From NCBI GenBank assembly GCA_000469685.2, contig LS997562.1, positions 20,613,920 to 20,677,919 on the forward strand: DNA of 64,000 nt, read 5' to 3'. Made by a program: the position numbers and the translations under genes. Origin of the DNA: Haemonchus contortus. Taxonomy: Eukaryota > Nematoda > Chromadorea > Rhabditida > Trichostrongylidae. This document shows positions 42,263 through 53,668 of this stretch, piece by piece. The notes beneath the pieces are model-generated. The model was not told the DNA's origin, did no database searches, and saw nothing but the letters and a program-made list of their open reading frames with translations. Position 1 is the first letter of the stretch; every line of letters starts with the position of its first letter.

Positions 42263-43059
42263 CCCCTATTACAATGGATAGTCGGAATTTACAGTAGAAA
42301 CTACATGGTCCAATAAGAAGGTCTTAAAGAGGTTCTAAACATTTTTGCGTATGATGTATGTAGCGTACTGAGGATGTAGTGTGTTACGATGGCTCCATGG
42401 CTCAACCTTGTACCCATATTAGAGAGGGAAGCAAAACGTCAAATCTCAAATAGAAGCTGACTTCGTACATGTAAACTGGATCTCAAAAAGACAACAAAAA
42501 CAGAAGTTTTCAAAACAGGCATGGACATCAACTAGAATTGCCATTGTTGATCCTAGACGGATTCTAGGACGATGATTGATGAGGAGGGATTAACAGCGAA
42601 AACCCCATGCAGCAGAAGATGTTGTTTGAAGAGAAAAACGATAAACTTTTATGAAGACCGCATGCTTCAGAGCATAACCCTTTTTTGTTCCGTTATGGAC
42701 CGTACCTATGGCCGATCTTACGATCTCATTAGTTTGATGGCTTTCGTCCAAACTTTTTTCAGGATTTCTTGTAAGTTAGAGGAAAGCGAGACGTAGTGAT
42801 ATAGCGACGTGCAAGATCGGAGGAGCCGTCAGCTCCGATAATGGAGACTGTCGGTAAGTAAAAAAAGTTGATAATGAATGATAATGAGTGAGCTGAAAAC
42901 CACGACGGAACATAACAATTGAACGAGTACGAGGAGCAAATGTTACCGATTGATAATAGTTGTTCCATTAAGAAACTTTAGGGAAATAAAATGTTACGCA
43001 ATCGGTATAGAAGTAGGTGAAATAGCCACTATGATGTCATAATACCACAAATTGTAGTA

Positions 43060-43115
43060 ATGAGTGGTAGAGGGTGATAACGGGTGATAGGGTATGATAA
43101 CGAGTGATAATAAGA
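43060..43115. repeat. Minisatellite-like GGTGATA repeats
   Basis: Imperfect tandem units of about 10 bases (GGGTGATAAC, GGGTGATAGG, GTATGATAAC, GAGTGATAAT). Related TGATAATGA wording occurs at 42867-42890. Confidence 0.6.
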
Positions 43116-43924
43116 TAGTCTGCCTTGAGGAATAGTGGTAGAAGAGAGAGAATTGTAAGTGAACATGAGCGTAATCTGCCAAATCCCATGGATTATTTGT
43201 GGAGTGTTGGACAATGTAGGAAAAAGGAGGAACAGCACAGCGTCAGCTGGGGCGTGAGCGTTACATGACGTGGTGGATGTGTCCGAATAGAACGACTGGT
43301 AGAAAAAAAGGGTTTTAAAATCAATGGGAGGCTACCAACAGATGTCTGAAAGTAACCAAGCCGTTCGTCTTCTGGAAGGCTCTGATAGCTTGTTGGTAGT
43401 CAGATCTAGGGTCCTGAGATGGCGATATCTGCAGAATGTGGCATTCCACTGATTTTTCTCCTTTACTCGGGGGCGTTCGCACGAACATCTGTACACCACC
43501 ACCGCAGTCATGCGATTTGAACAGATGAAACGATATGGAACCATTCAGTCACATGTTATGTATTTGAAGGATTTGATGTGTAACAGGGCATATTCTGGTT
43601 CATTTGGTCTTCGATGTCAGTCGCTGGGAGTTCACCGCTGGGAACCAACCCCTTGGGAAGAATGTTCCCGAGGCACTGTCGGAGCGATACCTGACGGCCT
43701 AGAAAACGTTTGCAAAGAGAAAAATAACCCAGCTTGCTCTCGAAAACTCCAGGAAATCATATACCAAAGCTATAAAACTTTACTAGTTACTTGTACTGCG
43801 CCTCAGTGGGCTATTTTTAGAACCTCAAGTATAGCTATATTCAAGTGGAATATATCGAAAAAACCACGGCAGGAATTCGGTAGAAAATCATAGAACAGAA
43901 GAATTCGAAGAAGAGAAAGACTAG

Positions 43925-44035
43925 AATTCTTATTGTTGAGCGACCAGGGAGACTCGAATCTCTGTTGTTGACCTGTAGACCTTCCAAACGCCGCTACGAT
44001 ATGAGACCAAAGGGAGTGCGCGGCACTTCCCGAAG
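43925..44035 (-). repeat. Possible tRNA-derived SINE head of another family
   Basis: Minus strand has TCGTAGCGGCGTTTGGAAGG (box A-like) and AACAGAGATTCGAGTCTCCC (box B-like: GATTCGAGTC) 50 bp apart. It cannot be folded into a normal tRNA by eye, so I treat it as a SINE head. Ends are undefined. Confidence 0.4.
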
Positions 44036-44194
44036 AGAGCTGATCTGTATCACTATTTGCCAATTATAATGCTTTTTGGAGGACGATACAGTCGCAGTCA
44101 ACATCTGATGTAGCATTCAATGAGAGAGGGCGAGCGTCCCGAAAACCAATGAAGGCTAAGGGGATAGTTGTCTGGTGTTTGCCAACCTTTTTTG

Positions 44195-44282
44195 TCATGC
44201 TCCATGCATTCGATTTCCACTTGCAATTGCAGCAGTGATTGATTGCATATGTAGCCTGTACAATGACTAGCTGAGGCCTACC
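44195..44282 (-). repeat. tRNA-derived SINE, 3'-end fragment
   Basis: On the plus strand CATGCATTCGATTTCCACTT, then GATTGCATATGTAGCCTGTA and CAATGACTAGCTGAGGCC match the family tail read in antisense. The head is absent. Confidence 0.55.
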
Positions 44283-46227
44283 TTTGTAAAATTGGTACCT
44301 ATCTACCTATCTCTATATCTATCGGTCCTATGCCATATAACCCACTCTAAAAACCAGTAAGCTGGGCTGGCTTAATTGGCACTCATCCCCCGAGCATCTA
44401 TGTGACACAGTGAAAAGTTCAGCCACTGCTCCCATTCCTCCAAAAGTAAAGTCAAAAGGGCATCAATCTCTAATGTTTCTCCCTACAGTAACTTTGTAAA
44501 GCGATAATTGTTGTTACGTATCCCATACATCTCAGCATATTTTATATTTCTGTCAGAAATACTCGGCAGTAAATGGAAACTTCCAGAGAATACTGATTCT
44601 GTCGCAAATATTCAGATATTTAGAGCTTTTTGATGACCTAAAACGCATGCAAGCTGGACATATGTTCTACCAGCAATAACTGTTTTGTAAATGCTTCTTT
44701 GTAGTAGCTAGACGCTCCATGCAAAAGGCACGATGACGTCTCTTTTTCGGCTTTCATCGTGCCTCTGAAAGAATCATGTTCTTGGGAGTAGAGCTACCAA
44801 TTCCTACTGGTCATGAAAGTAGGGCTACCACTATAGCTACTATAGCTACCACTGAGCCGCTATAAAACCTCCAAATTAGAATGAAACACTGGAAGTTGTC
44901 GAGCCTACCGCCTAGCCTAGTCTACCGCCACTATCCGGGATGTTCAGTTGGTCTAGGTCTCGTGACATCTGGATTTCTTCGATGTCATGCTCGGATTTAT
45001 GACAGCCCTCAATCCTCCCCCACAACCTCAAACCACTGAGAGGAATCCCGCCTGGATGGAGCCACACCGAGGCAATGATCTGCCATTTCTATGGTTCCCA
45101 TCAAGTAAAACGAAAAAACAACGGAAAAAAGGAAGTTGAGAGCTAGCGAGCTTTAACAAATTAGACAATATTCTGTAAAAGAGGGCACAACACCGATCGC
45201 AAGATATAGAGATATCAACCAAAGTCCAATCAATGGCGCTGGGACCGGATTCCATCGGAGATTAGAGAATTCCTCATCAGGTAAGATAAGGTCACCTTTA
45301 CTGACCGCACGGTTCATACTCTAAGATCAAAAAGAAGAAAATATCAAGGGAAGTCCAGAGTACCCTAAGCACTCGTGCGGCATTTAAGACCATTGTCAAT
45401 CCAATATTCCAATCGACCGTTACTCATTCTTCGACACACTCAATGTCAACAATTCAGTAAGAAAGTTCTCCTGCTCAAAATGGAAAGCAAAACACTGCTG
45501 GGGAAGTAGCAGCTATCCTTTGAACTCACGACATAAGTGAAAGTAGGAAAAAGCGAGTGATACAAGATGACACAGACAAAACCAAAGATATGTTGGATGA
45601 AAGGATGAGGACATTTTCAGGAAGGTCCGGATGAAAATTCCTTTAGCAAAAGAGTCACAACGAGTCCCGTTGGACAAAGGAAGGAGTTACTGTTGAAGAG
45701 ATCATTGAGAGATTCTGTCAAAGTTAACATAGAGACCACATGAGTCAGGAAGATCTCAAGCCTGAATGTTCAGGCGCCCTCCACCGTCGACTTAAAAATG
45801 AGGGCCTGCAAAACCATAAAATGGGACAACTGGCTTTACATATTTATTTGACAGGGACTACAAAGAACGGTTTGAATGCTCCCTCGTTCCGAGGAGAATT
45901 GGACCAGCAAAGGATTGGGAAAGTCCATGAATTCAAAATTCAGTGAATTTCAAAATAACTCGTTCATGACTTCAAATTCAGTAACCAAAAATCAATATGG
46001 AAAGTCAATTTTGAGGTGTTACAGATTCTTTTCCTTTGTTTGACACATTCGCATCATTTAAAAGGTGATCCAGTAGCAAAAAGATGTATGAAGGACAGAT
46101 CGATCAAAAGAGAAAAGCAAAATGAATTAGTAAAGGGGTATGTTATGAAAGGGATACGAGAGGAGATCAAAAACATTTGGAGTAAGTAAAAGGATAGAAG
46201 ATGGAGGAAAAATTTTTTGGACGTTGT

Positions 46228-46495
46228 TCAGTCCCATCCGAGGTATGCGCCCCGCATTTGATCCCCATTCAGAATCGTAGTGGCATACTGAATACGAATG
46301 TGGCCTTTACATTGACTTGCGGTAGCCAGCCAATGTACAACACAATGCTTCATCCTCCAAGACAAGTCTGTTATCAATTAACCCCGATCCCGAAGAGATG
46401 GAAGTTTTGGTTGACTTTGTCGGATATCGACCCGAGATTCGAACCTGTGACCGTGCATGTGCTACACTGCGCCACTTGCCACTATACCATCCCAG
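46228..46495 (-). repeat. tRNA-derived SINE, near full length
   Basis: Minus strand: GGGATGGTATAGTGGCAAGT (box A), CACAGGTTCGAATCTCGGGT (box B), a weak CCAAAACTTCCATCTCTTCG, then ATTGGCTGGCTACCGCAAGT and GGGGCGCATACCTCGGATGG. Head and tail both present; about 15 percent diverged by eye. Confidence 0.8.
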
Positions 46496-49427
46496 GGATG
46501 GGAAAAATGATGGGTATAAACAAGTAAACATCAAGTAAACACTGCAAAATAATGCTCAAACCCACGACAATGCCACCCACGACTTCCCCTAGCTACATAT
46601 CCTTCTAATTATCCTTACATGGGCAGATGCCGTTTGACAAAACGAAGATTCCCGACATGACGGCATTTAAGTTGCTTGTTTGAAACAGGGAAAATCGAAA
46701 AAGGTGGCCTTATTTTTAAGTGCACATTTAGAACCGGGTACCCTCAAAAATTGGATTTTTAAATAATTGAAACCCAAATTCAAATGAATACTTTTTTATT
46801 ATGACTAAATATTACATTTATCGGAATTTCTCGTTCAGGAAGACATGTCGTTACGACACACTGCAAGCAAACATATTGAAAAAACATTCTTCGTCGCATC
46901 GAAGAACGTTTTTCCCAGATGTTCGCTCAACGATGTCCCCAATAACTCAACCACAAAAAGAAAAAAAAAGTCGATTTTATACATACATATTAAAGGTCTC
47001 GATGCAGAATGTTTATCTAAAATTCCCAATTTCAACGCTTTTTCCGTCTCTGACGCCTCAGACCATTGGACATTGTGCTGACAGCGAAAAATTCGGGAAA
47101 AGAAGAGGGTAGAAACATCACTTCATTGGAAAATTTTCCAGAAAAAGGCGATATTGATTGGCAGATCAATCGATCCACTTTTAAATCTCATTGAATTGCC
47201 TTTCTTGAGCTTCATGAAGTAATTGTTATTAAGTGAAATTGCCAAGGGAGACGGAAAGGAAAAGGAGAAAGTAGAAACAAGAAAAACGGAAGTAGTAGAG
47301 TCAAGTCCAAGATAGCTTGAAACGGCTCATAAACAGAGCAACTGCTTCATTTCTAAAATTTATCAGTCACCCGGTGAGGGAGAACTACCATTCGATCCGG
47401 TAACGAGTGCAAAAGGGATTTTGAGAGACGGTTCTTCGAGGCGAAAAGCGGAAATCGGAAGTGGATAATACCCTAAAATATCCTTTCACGTAATAAGAAC
47501 TGAGTTAAACTATTAATCATTGTCTCGGGAATCGATAGAAAGAAAGCTCGGAATGTTGTAGGCAGCAAAATGTGGAATCAAGACAAACAAACAGCTCTTG
47601 AACCTCTCTCGACTAACTACCCATGAAACGGGCAATAGCACTTGGGGAAATTGCCCATTCAGTGATGTTCCAGCCGACGCACATTCCAAGGTAGCATCTG
47701 GGGATCGACTAAGGAATAGAAATTGGGATTTCACTCCCCAAGAAATGTCCCATAAACTGTGGTCATCCGCTCAGCGGTCCAGCTCATCCCTTGTATCGGA
47801 AAATTACAAGATACGGCATAAGAATGACTGGTCCCAATGCCCCACCAGGATCTGAAGGGTCTAGAAATCACCCCATATTTTTCTGCCTTCTACTGTTTTT
47901 TTACAGAGGACCGCTTGCGGTTACGACTTGGCAGCTGCTAATACATGTTCCAAAAACCATCCAGTAAATTATAGTACAACTAATAGGAAAGAGATAGTGG
48001 TGGTGTAATGAAAGAGGGTTTTTGTGCTGTTGGCTGGGAGATATCCGCAAGCCGCAAGTACAGTGGAAAAGACGATGGCGGAGGAAGTTTGATGTGGCAG
48101 AGGGATGGAGAGCGCAGATCTATCACTGCCACAGGCGAGTCGGTTGGTCGCCGAGTAGGCGGCTGCGATTGCACGATGGCGGCCTTCAGTCGACGTCGGT
48201 GGCGGCAGCAGACATTGTCGGCCCAAGCAGCCCGAGGAGCAACCCACAGCAAGCACCTCTCCCTCGTTGTAAAGTCACCCCCTATACACCGGCCGGACAC
48301 TGCTGGCCATAACAATGAGCTGCTTTAAGCAGCAAATTAATCGGCACATCCCGACACCGATCGATAATCGATCACAGGGATCGCATGGAATTGTTTAGCA
48401 GACGGACCAACAGGTTCCACCTAATCAATCAAAACAAACCAAGTCAACAAATCAACAAAACCCAGTCGAAACATCAAGATCTCAAGGATAAACTCAAATA
48501 AATTCAGGTATAACTCTTACCAGTTGGTATTTAAATACGAAGGGCCGTAGAAAGAAGCACCCCACCCACTTACAGAGCTCCTGGGACCAAGCTCCCTAGC
48601 TCATCCAATTCCCATGACTTTTCGAGTTACAGTGCTCATGTGCTGAGTAATTTCGATCGTAATAGCCCCTGATCACGTGGCTCCCAGTGTGGATAGAAAA
48701 AGAACTGGCATCCAAACGAAGTGCAGGATGGAAATGAAGTACATGGCGTACCCAGAGAAGACCTTTAATCGATTTTAATCGTTTTCCAGCTCTTCTAACA
48801 ATAACTGTAGGCGATCAGGAAAGATGGCACCCCAAAAACTGGGCCGTTCCTTCAGACCCCGTGATCCAATTTATCACCATGGAGCAAGCCGATCAACACC
48901 AGAAAAACATCGGGGGGATTGTCTCTCAAGAAGTTAATATCGCAGAATCCTTGCTCTGTGTGATGGATGCCGTCTTGCCGCCGTTGAACACAAGTAATTT
49001 ACTATGTTTAAAGTTCCGCACATGACGATGGCAATGAAAAAAAAACATGAGTCTGGTGGGTATCACATCGAGAGCATCTGCATGGAAATCGAACAAAATG
49101 TGCAGGACCGCCCCCCTGGAACAAATCTACCTAACGCCATACTGTATACTGTATACACATCTATTTCAGTCAATAACGCTTACTGTAATAGCTGACCCTT
49201 TTGAACCCCTGCTGGCGTTCGTTCCTTGCTAGTCTTTTGCTTTACAAACCTGTATATTGAGCCAAGATCGGATGACGGGGCGTTCGCAACTCCTACTATG
49301 AACACGTCGCAATAACTGAAAGGACATGCTATGCAGGTAGCAAAAAATGGATCGGCCCTATCCCTTACTGTAAGCCTGGTATGGTAAGCTATGCTGAGAC
49401 TCAAGGTCATCAAATTACTCAATGTAG
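46496..49427. other. Non-coding stretch
   Basis: Contains a strong hairpin at 46878-46915 and a GC-richer patch at 48050-48320 that is open in several frames on both strands at once. Such overlap reflects base composition rather than genes. No SINE boxes and no exon recognised. Confidence 0.5.
46878..46915. repeat. Short inverted repeat (hairpin)
   Basis: AAACATTCTTCG (46882-46893), a six-base loop TCGCAT, and CGAAGAACGTTT (46900-46911) pair with one mismatch; flanking A and T bases extend it to about 15 pairs. Shorter than a typical pre-miRNA; may be a foldback. Confidence 0.65.
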
Positions 49428-49684
49428 TGTGATGTCGTGCCAAACGGCACACTATCACATGCACGGTTTCGGGATGAGATCTCAGATCATTACCCGAATA
49501 GAGAATTCAGACGTCCCCTTCCCCCCTCCAGGCTCGGCTAGTCGCCCCCAGATTTGCCTGGGAGGTTGAGGGCATTGACCTGTTTACCTGTATGTCTGCT
49601 GCTACCCAAGTCAATAGACCACAACTCATCCAATAACCCACTAGAGTTCAGAATGGACTTCAATTGCGTGGTGCATCCAACGAC
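49428..49684 (+). repeat. tRNA-derived SINE, diverged copy
   Basis: Head with ACGGCACACTATCACATGCA, box B region GATGAGATCTCAGATCA decayed, then CCTCCAGGCTCGGCTAGTCG, TTTGCCTGGGAGGTTGAGGG, and a tail GTTCAGAATGGACTTCAATT and GCGTGGTGCATCC. Frames at 49381-49772 are shadows. Confidence 0.65.
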
Positions 49685-50371
49685 GGAGTTGTATAACCCC
49701 AAAAAACAATATTCTTCAGGGAGCACAGCAAAAAAAGTGGGGAGCTCGAACATTTGCTTACACAATTCTTAGGAAGTAATAAAAGGAAAGACTTTACCGA
49801 ACAGTAAACGTATTCAAAAGAGATAAGACAATTCCTCGAGGCAACTACTTTGAGTTTAGATATGGAATTACAAGAGGCCTCGAAGGAACCCCAACTTCTC
49901 TACCGACCACAAAAGCGGAGATTCATCCCAGAGATTTTCCCTCAGGGTGGGATTGGAAAATGATAAAGGTTTATTGCTTTGCGCTTTGAGAAGGACACGT
50001 AAATCATACTCCTCGAATCTTTTTTTGTGACAGGAAGCAGCACTTTTTTTAGACCATCGATATTCTGCTCAACCAGAAAATTGCATAACCGCGCAAAGCG
50101 TCGAAAAATTGCGAAAAATGCAACTCTCATAGAAGAACTGAGAGAGTATTCGTCAAATGCAGCGATGCATGACAAACCGACAACTTCGAGCGTTGAAAAT
50201 CCCTCATGCCCATCCCTCTGCAGGGAGCAATTTCTAGCGTTCCTTCCCAGCAGTCTTTAAGCAGTGAGTGCTGCACGAGAAATGACTTAGTTCAACCACG
50301 ATTCTGCGTTTTTCACTAGGATTTTGGCCCGCTTTGAAAAATGATCCCAATTCAAACCTTCCCAACACCTG

Positions 50372-50645
50372 AAGAGTAGGACAGTGCCGTGGGACGCCGC
50401 CAACGTACACAAATACCGTCCAGGGTTCAATCTTTGATGGTAACCCACAAAGCCATTCAGATCGCTCGAGACTCCATCTACTCGTTCATAGTTAGTTCCA
50501 ACACCTGATAGAGAGATAACAGCACCAATTCGTATTTTGAGGAGGCCCTGTAATTCAGTGTGTTGGCTATATATACGTTCACACGCCACTATGATCGTGG
50601 ATAGGAGTCCGATGGGTGGATTTACAGACACGAGGTTTGCTCTCG
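50372..50645 (+). repeat. tRNA-derived SINE, strongly diverged copy
   Basis: Plus strand GGGACGCCGCCAACGTACAC, box B-like CCAGGGTTCAATCTTTG, a rearranged middle, then ATACGTTCACACGCCACTAT and GATCGTGGATAGGAGTCCGA. Recognised only by order of landmarks. It lies directly left of an intact copy in opposite orientation. Confidence 0.55.
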
Positions 50646-50723
50646 AACTCATTTTATTCATTTATATGAGTAAGTAAGATTTAACTTGTTTAACCATCTG
50701 CATATATCAGCGTTTATGTTCTT

Positions 50724-51045
50724 TATTCACCTATAAAAAATGAAGGATAATGTTTTTGGCGTTAATCAATCCCGTCTGAGGGATGCGCCCCCGCACTCGA
50801 CTTCCATCCAGAATCGTAGTGCGTAATGAGTGCGTATGTGGCCTGGCAATGACGTGCGGTGGTCAGCCGATATACAAGTCAGTGCTTTCATCCTCCCAGA
50901 CGAGTCTGGTACCAATCCACCGACCCGGGAGATAGAAGGCTTGGTTGGCCCAGGCGGACATCGATCCGGGATTCGAGCCCCTGACCGTGCGTGTGATATA
51001 GTTTGCCCCCTGCCACTACACTACCTCCGCCCGTATTCACCTATA
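50724..51045. repeat. Perfect target-site duplication around an intact SINE
   Basis: TATTCACCTATA occurs at 50724-50735 and 51034-51045, immediately outside the SINE at 50736-51033. A perfect 12-bp duplication marks L1-type target-primed insertion and a fairly recent event. Confidence 0.88.
50736..51033 (-). repeat. tRNA-derived SINE, full-length reference copy with TSD
   Basis: 298 bp between perfect duplications, so both ends are exact. Minus strand starts CGGGCGGAGGTAGTGTAGTG (box A), has box B GGGGCTCGAATCCCGG, GCCAACCAAGCCTTCTATCT, GGTACCAGACTCGTCTGGGA, TATATCGGCTGACCACCGCA, GGGCGCATCCCTCAGACGGG, and ends GCCAAAAACATTATCCTTCA with an A/T-rich tail. The RT partner that moves it is not in the window. 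Confidence 0.92.
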
Positions 51046-51518
51046 TTAGTGATTTATCTATCGTTGTTGACTAACCAACGGTTGAAAAGACAAATGGTTC
51101 AATTAATCAGTACCAATAGCTCTGACCTTATTTATTACCTCTTAAAAAGAAGCAATAAAAGAAGCTCCCCCCGGTATTCAAAGAGTTTCCACCGCCTCAA
51201 CTTTCTACCGAATTTTGTACACCCTAAACTTATAAACAGCGTGAGTTGCCACATTTCATTGGAAAAAAGTGAGTTGATTTGAGAAAAAAAAATTGCAAAT
51301 TAAGGGATATTGATTGAATGAAAAAAGAAGAAAAGTTCGCAGTCAAGAGGAAAAAATGAGAATGCAGAAAAAAAGAAGCGCAGGTCAGGCTTTCATTGGA
51401 AAATATTCTGAATGGGAGGGCCATATCCAATAACAGGCTTCAAGGACCAAAGGTCCATGAGGCTGCTTAGCAGTTAGCCAATGTAGATTCCTCGTGAAGT
51501 CTTCAGGGTCTTCAGTCT

Positions 51519-51789
51519 TCAGGGGATCCCGTCTTTGAGATGCGCCTTCGCATTCGACTTCCATTGAGAACCGTAGTGGCGTAATGAATGAGTATGTGGC
51601 CTATACAATGGCTTGCGGTGGCCAACCGATGTACCTGTCAGTGTTTCTATTCTCCCATACGAGTTTTGATATCAATTTATCGTTACCAAAGGGATGGAAG
51701 GCTGACTCAATTGGACATCGATCCGAGATTGGAACCCGTGACCATACGTGTGTGAAGTGCGCCACTCGCCACTTCACCATCTCCAACCC
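51519..51789 (-). repeat. tRNA-derived SINE, near full length
   Basis: Minus strand: GGAGATGGTGAAGTGGCGAG (box A), CACGGGTTCCAATCTCGGAT (box B with TTCCAATC instead of TTCGAATC), CATCGGTTGGCCACCGCAAG, and GAAGGCGCATCTCAAAGACG. Box B has lost the invariant CG, so Pol III transcription of this copy is unlikely. Confidence 0.8.
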
Positions 51790-53392
51790 ACAGATTAGCA
51801 TAGTGGTAGTAAATGAGACAGATCATTTGGATCATTTGATATAAGAGTAGTTGATTTATTCGTAAAATTTTGAAATATCCAGTCGAATACATTAGCAATC
51901 AGTCCCCATCCCTTCCCCCCCCCCCCCTTCCCCCCCTTTCCTAGGAACAATAAGCTTGGGCAAGCCGTTCGGGATCCATTCCGCATATATACCGAAATTC
52001 TAAGGAGAATTATCATGCCGATATCATTATTAATTAATAAAATATTATATTACTGTTATAGTTTTCTGAACATACATACAAGTCATTGCTAGATGTCTGA
52101 AAAATCTCCCCACACATTTTCCCTTGGGAAAAAAATCCAAAAAAAAAGATTTCCTAAATCAAAAATGTTCTCGGACATGATTACGAGCGCTGTGTGGGTG
52201 TGAAAGAAACCCGTTGAACAAGCAGAGGGAGTATGTCGGAAGGCGGAAACAAGCAGCTGAGGTGATCAGTAGGCTTTGATTACACTCTTCATGAACCATC
52301 ATCACTTTTTCCCATCAATTTCGATGGCAAAAATAACTGGCGCATATGCTCGAAAACGTCAAAAATCATCATTAAAAAAGACAAACCACCATGAAAATAC
52401 CAGAGAATTTTTCCAAGTATAAACAGTCACTTCTCATGGAACGATAAATTTAAAATTTGTATTTTTTTGGAATAGAGTTTGTTGGTAATTTTTAATTGAT
52501 TTTTTTCAATAACTTCCTTTAATTGGCTGCTCAGCTATTCAAAAGCGGAATGCCGAAGGCATTGATCCCTCCAGTGGAGCGGGTTGGCATTTCAAGCAAA
52601 AATCAGAATAATATAGCTTTTCCAGTTGACGAATTTACAGCAAAAAGTGGTAGTGATTAGTGGAATGTTTTTTCATGCAGTAAAGGTCTCGAGATACCCC
52701 TACTGAATCCTGAAATAATCTACTGAACAGTGTTGAGAAAATATAGAAAAACTATCAGAAAAAACGCCACCAATTTTCTACGTCAACATTTTTCAATTTT
52801 TCACCTATTTATTGAATAACTTCAATTTTTGAAATCGGTTTTCAATTCTTTTTAACACTTGAAAAATAAAGAGGGAAGAATGCTCCGACAAAAATCAGGC
52901 AATGAAAATGTTATACTGATCAGGATATCGCAATGAATCGGCACCTTAAAAGCCCACCATTCAGAACTCCTGGTAGGCACCCATCGTAGGGAAAAAGTGA
53001 AAACGGATGGAAATACGTGGTCTATGGATCTGTCACTTTGGAATACGCCATGCTCTCAACGTTTGATTCATGCAAAGAGATTCGAGTATACGGAAGAATA
53101 GGTAATAATCAAAACTATTCTTGTTTCCGCTGAGTAAAGTTGAACTAGATATCCTGCCCGAATTGATTCCAAATTAACTATTTAATTAAATTACGTTACC
53201 CTGAAAAAGTGAATAAGCACATCAGCCCTTGCTCGTTCAATTTGATCCATCGTTTGACGATACACAAATGGCGGAAATGCTAGGGTCTCTTCATCCTAGC
53301 ACAGCTCGATCCTTCACGCTTTAGCCAGTTTGCATTACTGAGCAAAATGATATTGTGATCCAATGATAGCATAAAAGAGTATCCAAAAGAGT
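51790..53392. other. Non-coding stretch
   Basis: C-rich run at 51911-51940, then AT-rich sequence with many stops in all frames (52020-52900). No exon, SINE or inverted terminal repeats recognised. Confidence 0.5.
51911..51940. repeat. C-rich tract with runs of 13 and 7 C
   Basis: C runs at 51915-51927 (13) and 51930-51936 (7), separated by TT. Likely length-variable and error-prone in assembly. Confidence 0.85.
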
Positions 53393-53668
53393 AGGAGGTG
53401 ATGTAGAGGAACGTGGCGCGCTATAACTCACGCAATGTCAGAGGTTCGAATTCTGAATCGACACTCGCTCTGGTTAACCAGACCTTTTCCAGGATCGGTC
53501 ACCTGGTATCGGACTCGTCTGGGAGGAAAAAAGCGCTGACTTGCAAATTGATCAGTCGTTTTAATTCTTGTATAGACCACATATGCATTCAAAAAAAACA
53601 CTACGGTTCTGAGTGGAAGTTGAATGGTACCGCCAATCCCAAAACGGGATTGATTAACGTTGGAATTT
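53393..53668 (+). repeat. tRNA-derived SINE, near full length
   Basis: Starts TAGGAGGTGATGTAGAGGAA (box A), box B GAGGTTCGAATTCTGAATC, ACCAGACCTTTTCCAGGATC, GGACTCGTCTGGGAGGAAAA, ACCACATATGCATTCAAAAA, and ends CGGGATTGATTAACGTTGGA. An A-run expands the middle. Confidence 0.8.

Larger units (their letters stand above)
38770..46227. other. Gene-poor stretch with SINEs (left part of the 23-kb region)
   Basis: Holds SINE copies at 40098-40150, 40518-40802, 41274-41569 and 44195-44282, the second copy of the hydrophobic-frame repeat (42014-42262), and a GGTGATA-type minisatellite (43060-43115). No splice-flanked exon is convincing. It is either the first intron of the scaffold gene or intergenic. 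Confidence 0.6.

Noticed and set aside
48000..48330. Four overlapping frames of about 95-111 codons on both strands
   Set aside because: Simultaneous openness in four frames reflects GC-rich composition with few stops, not four genes.
50287..50661. 124-codon minus-strand frame
   Set aside because: It is a shadow of a diverged SINE, whose landmarks are visible in the same bases.
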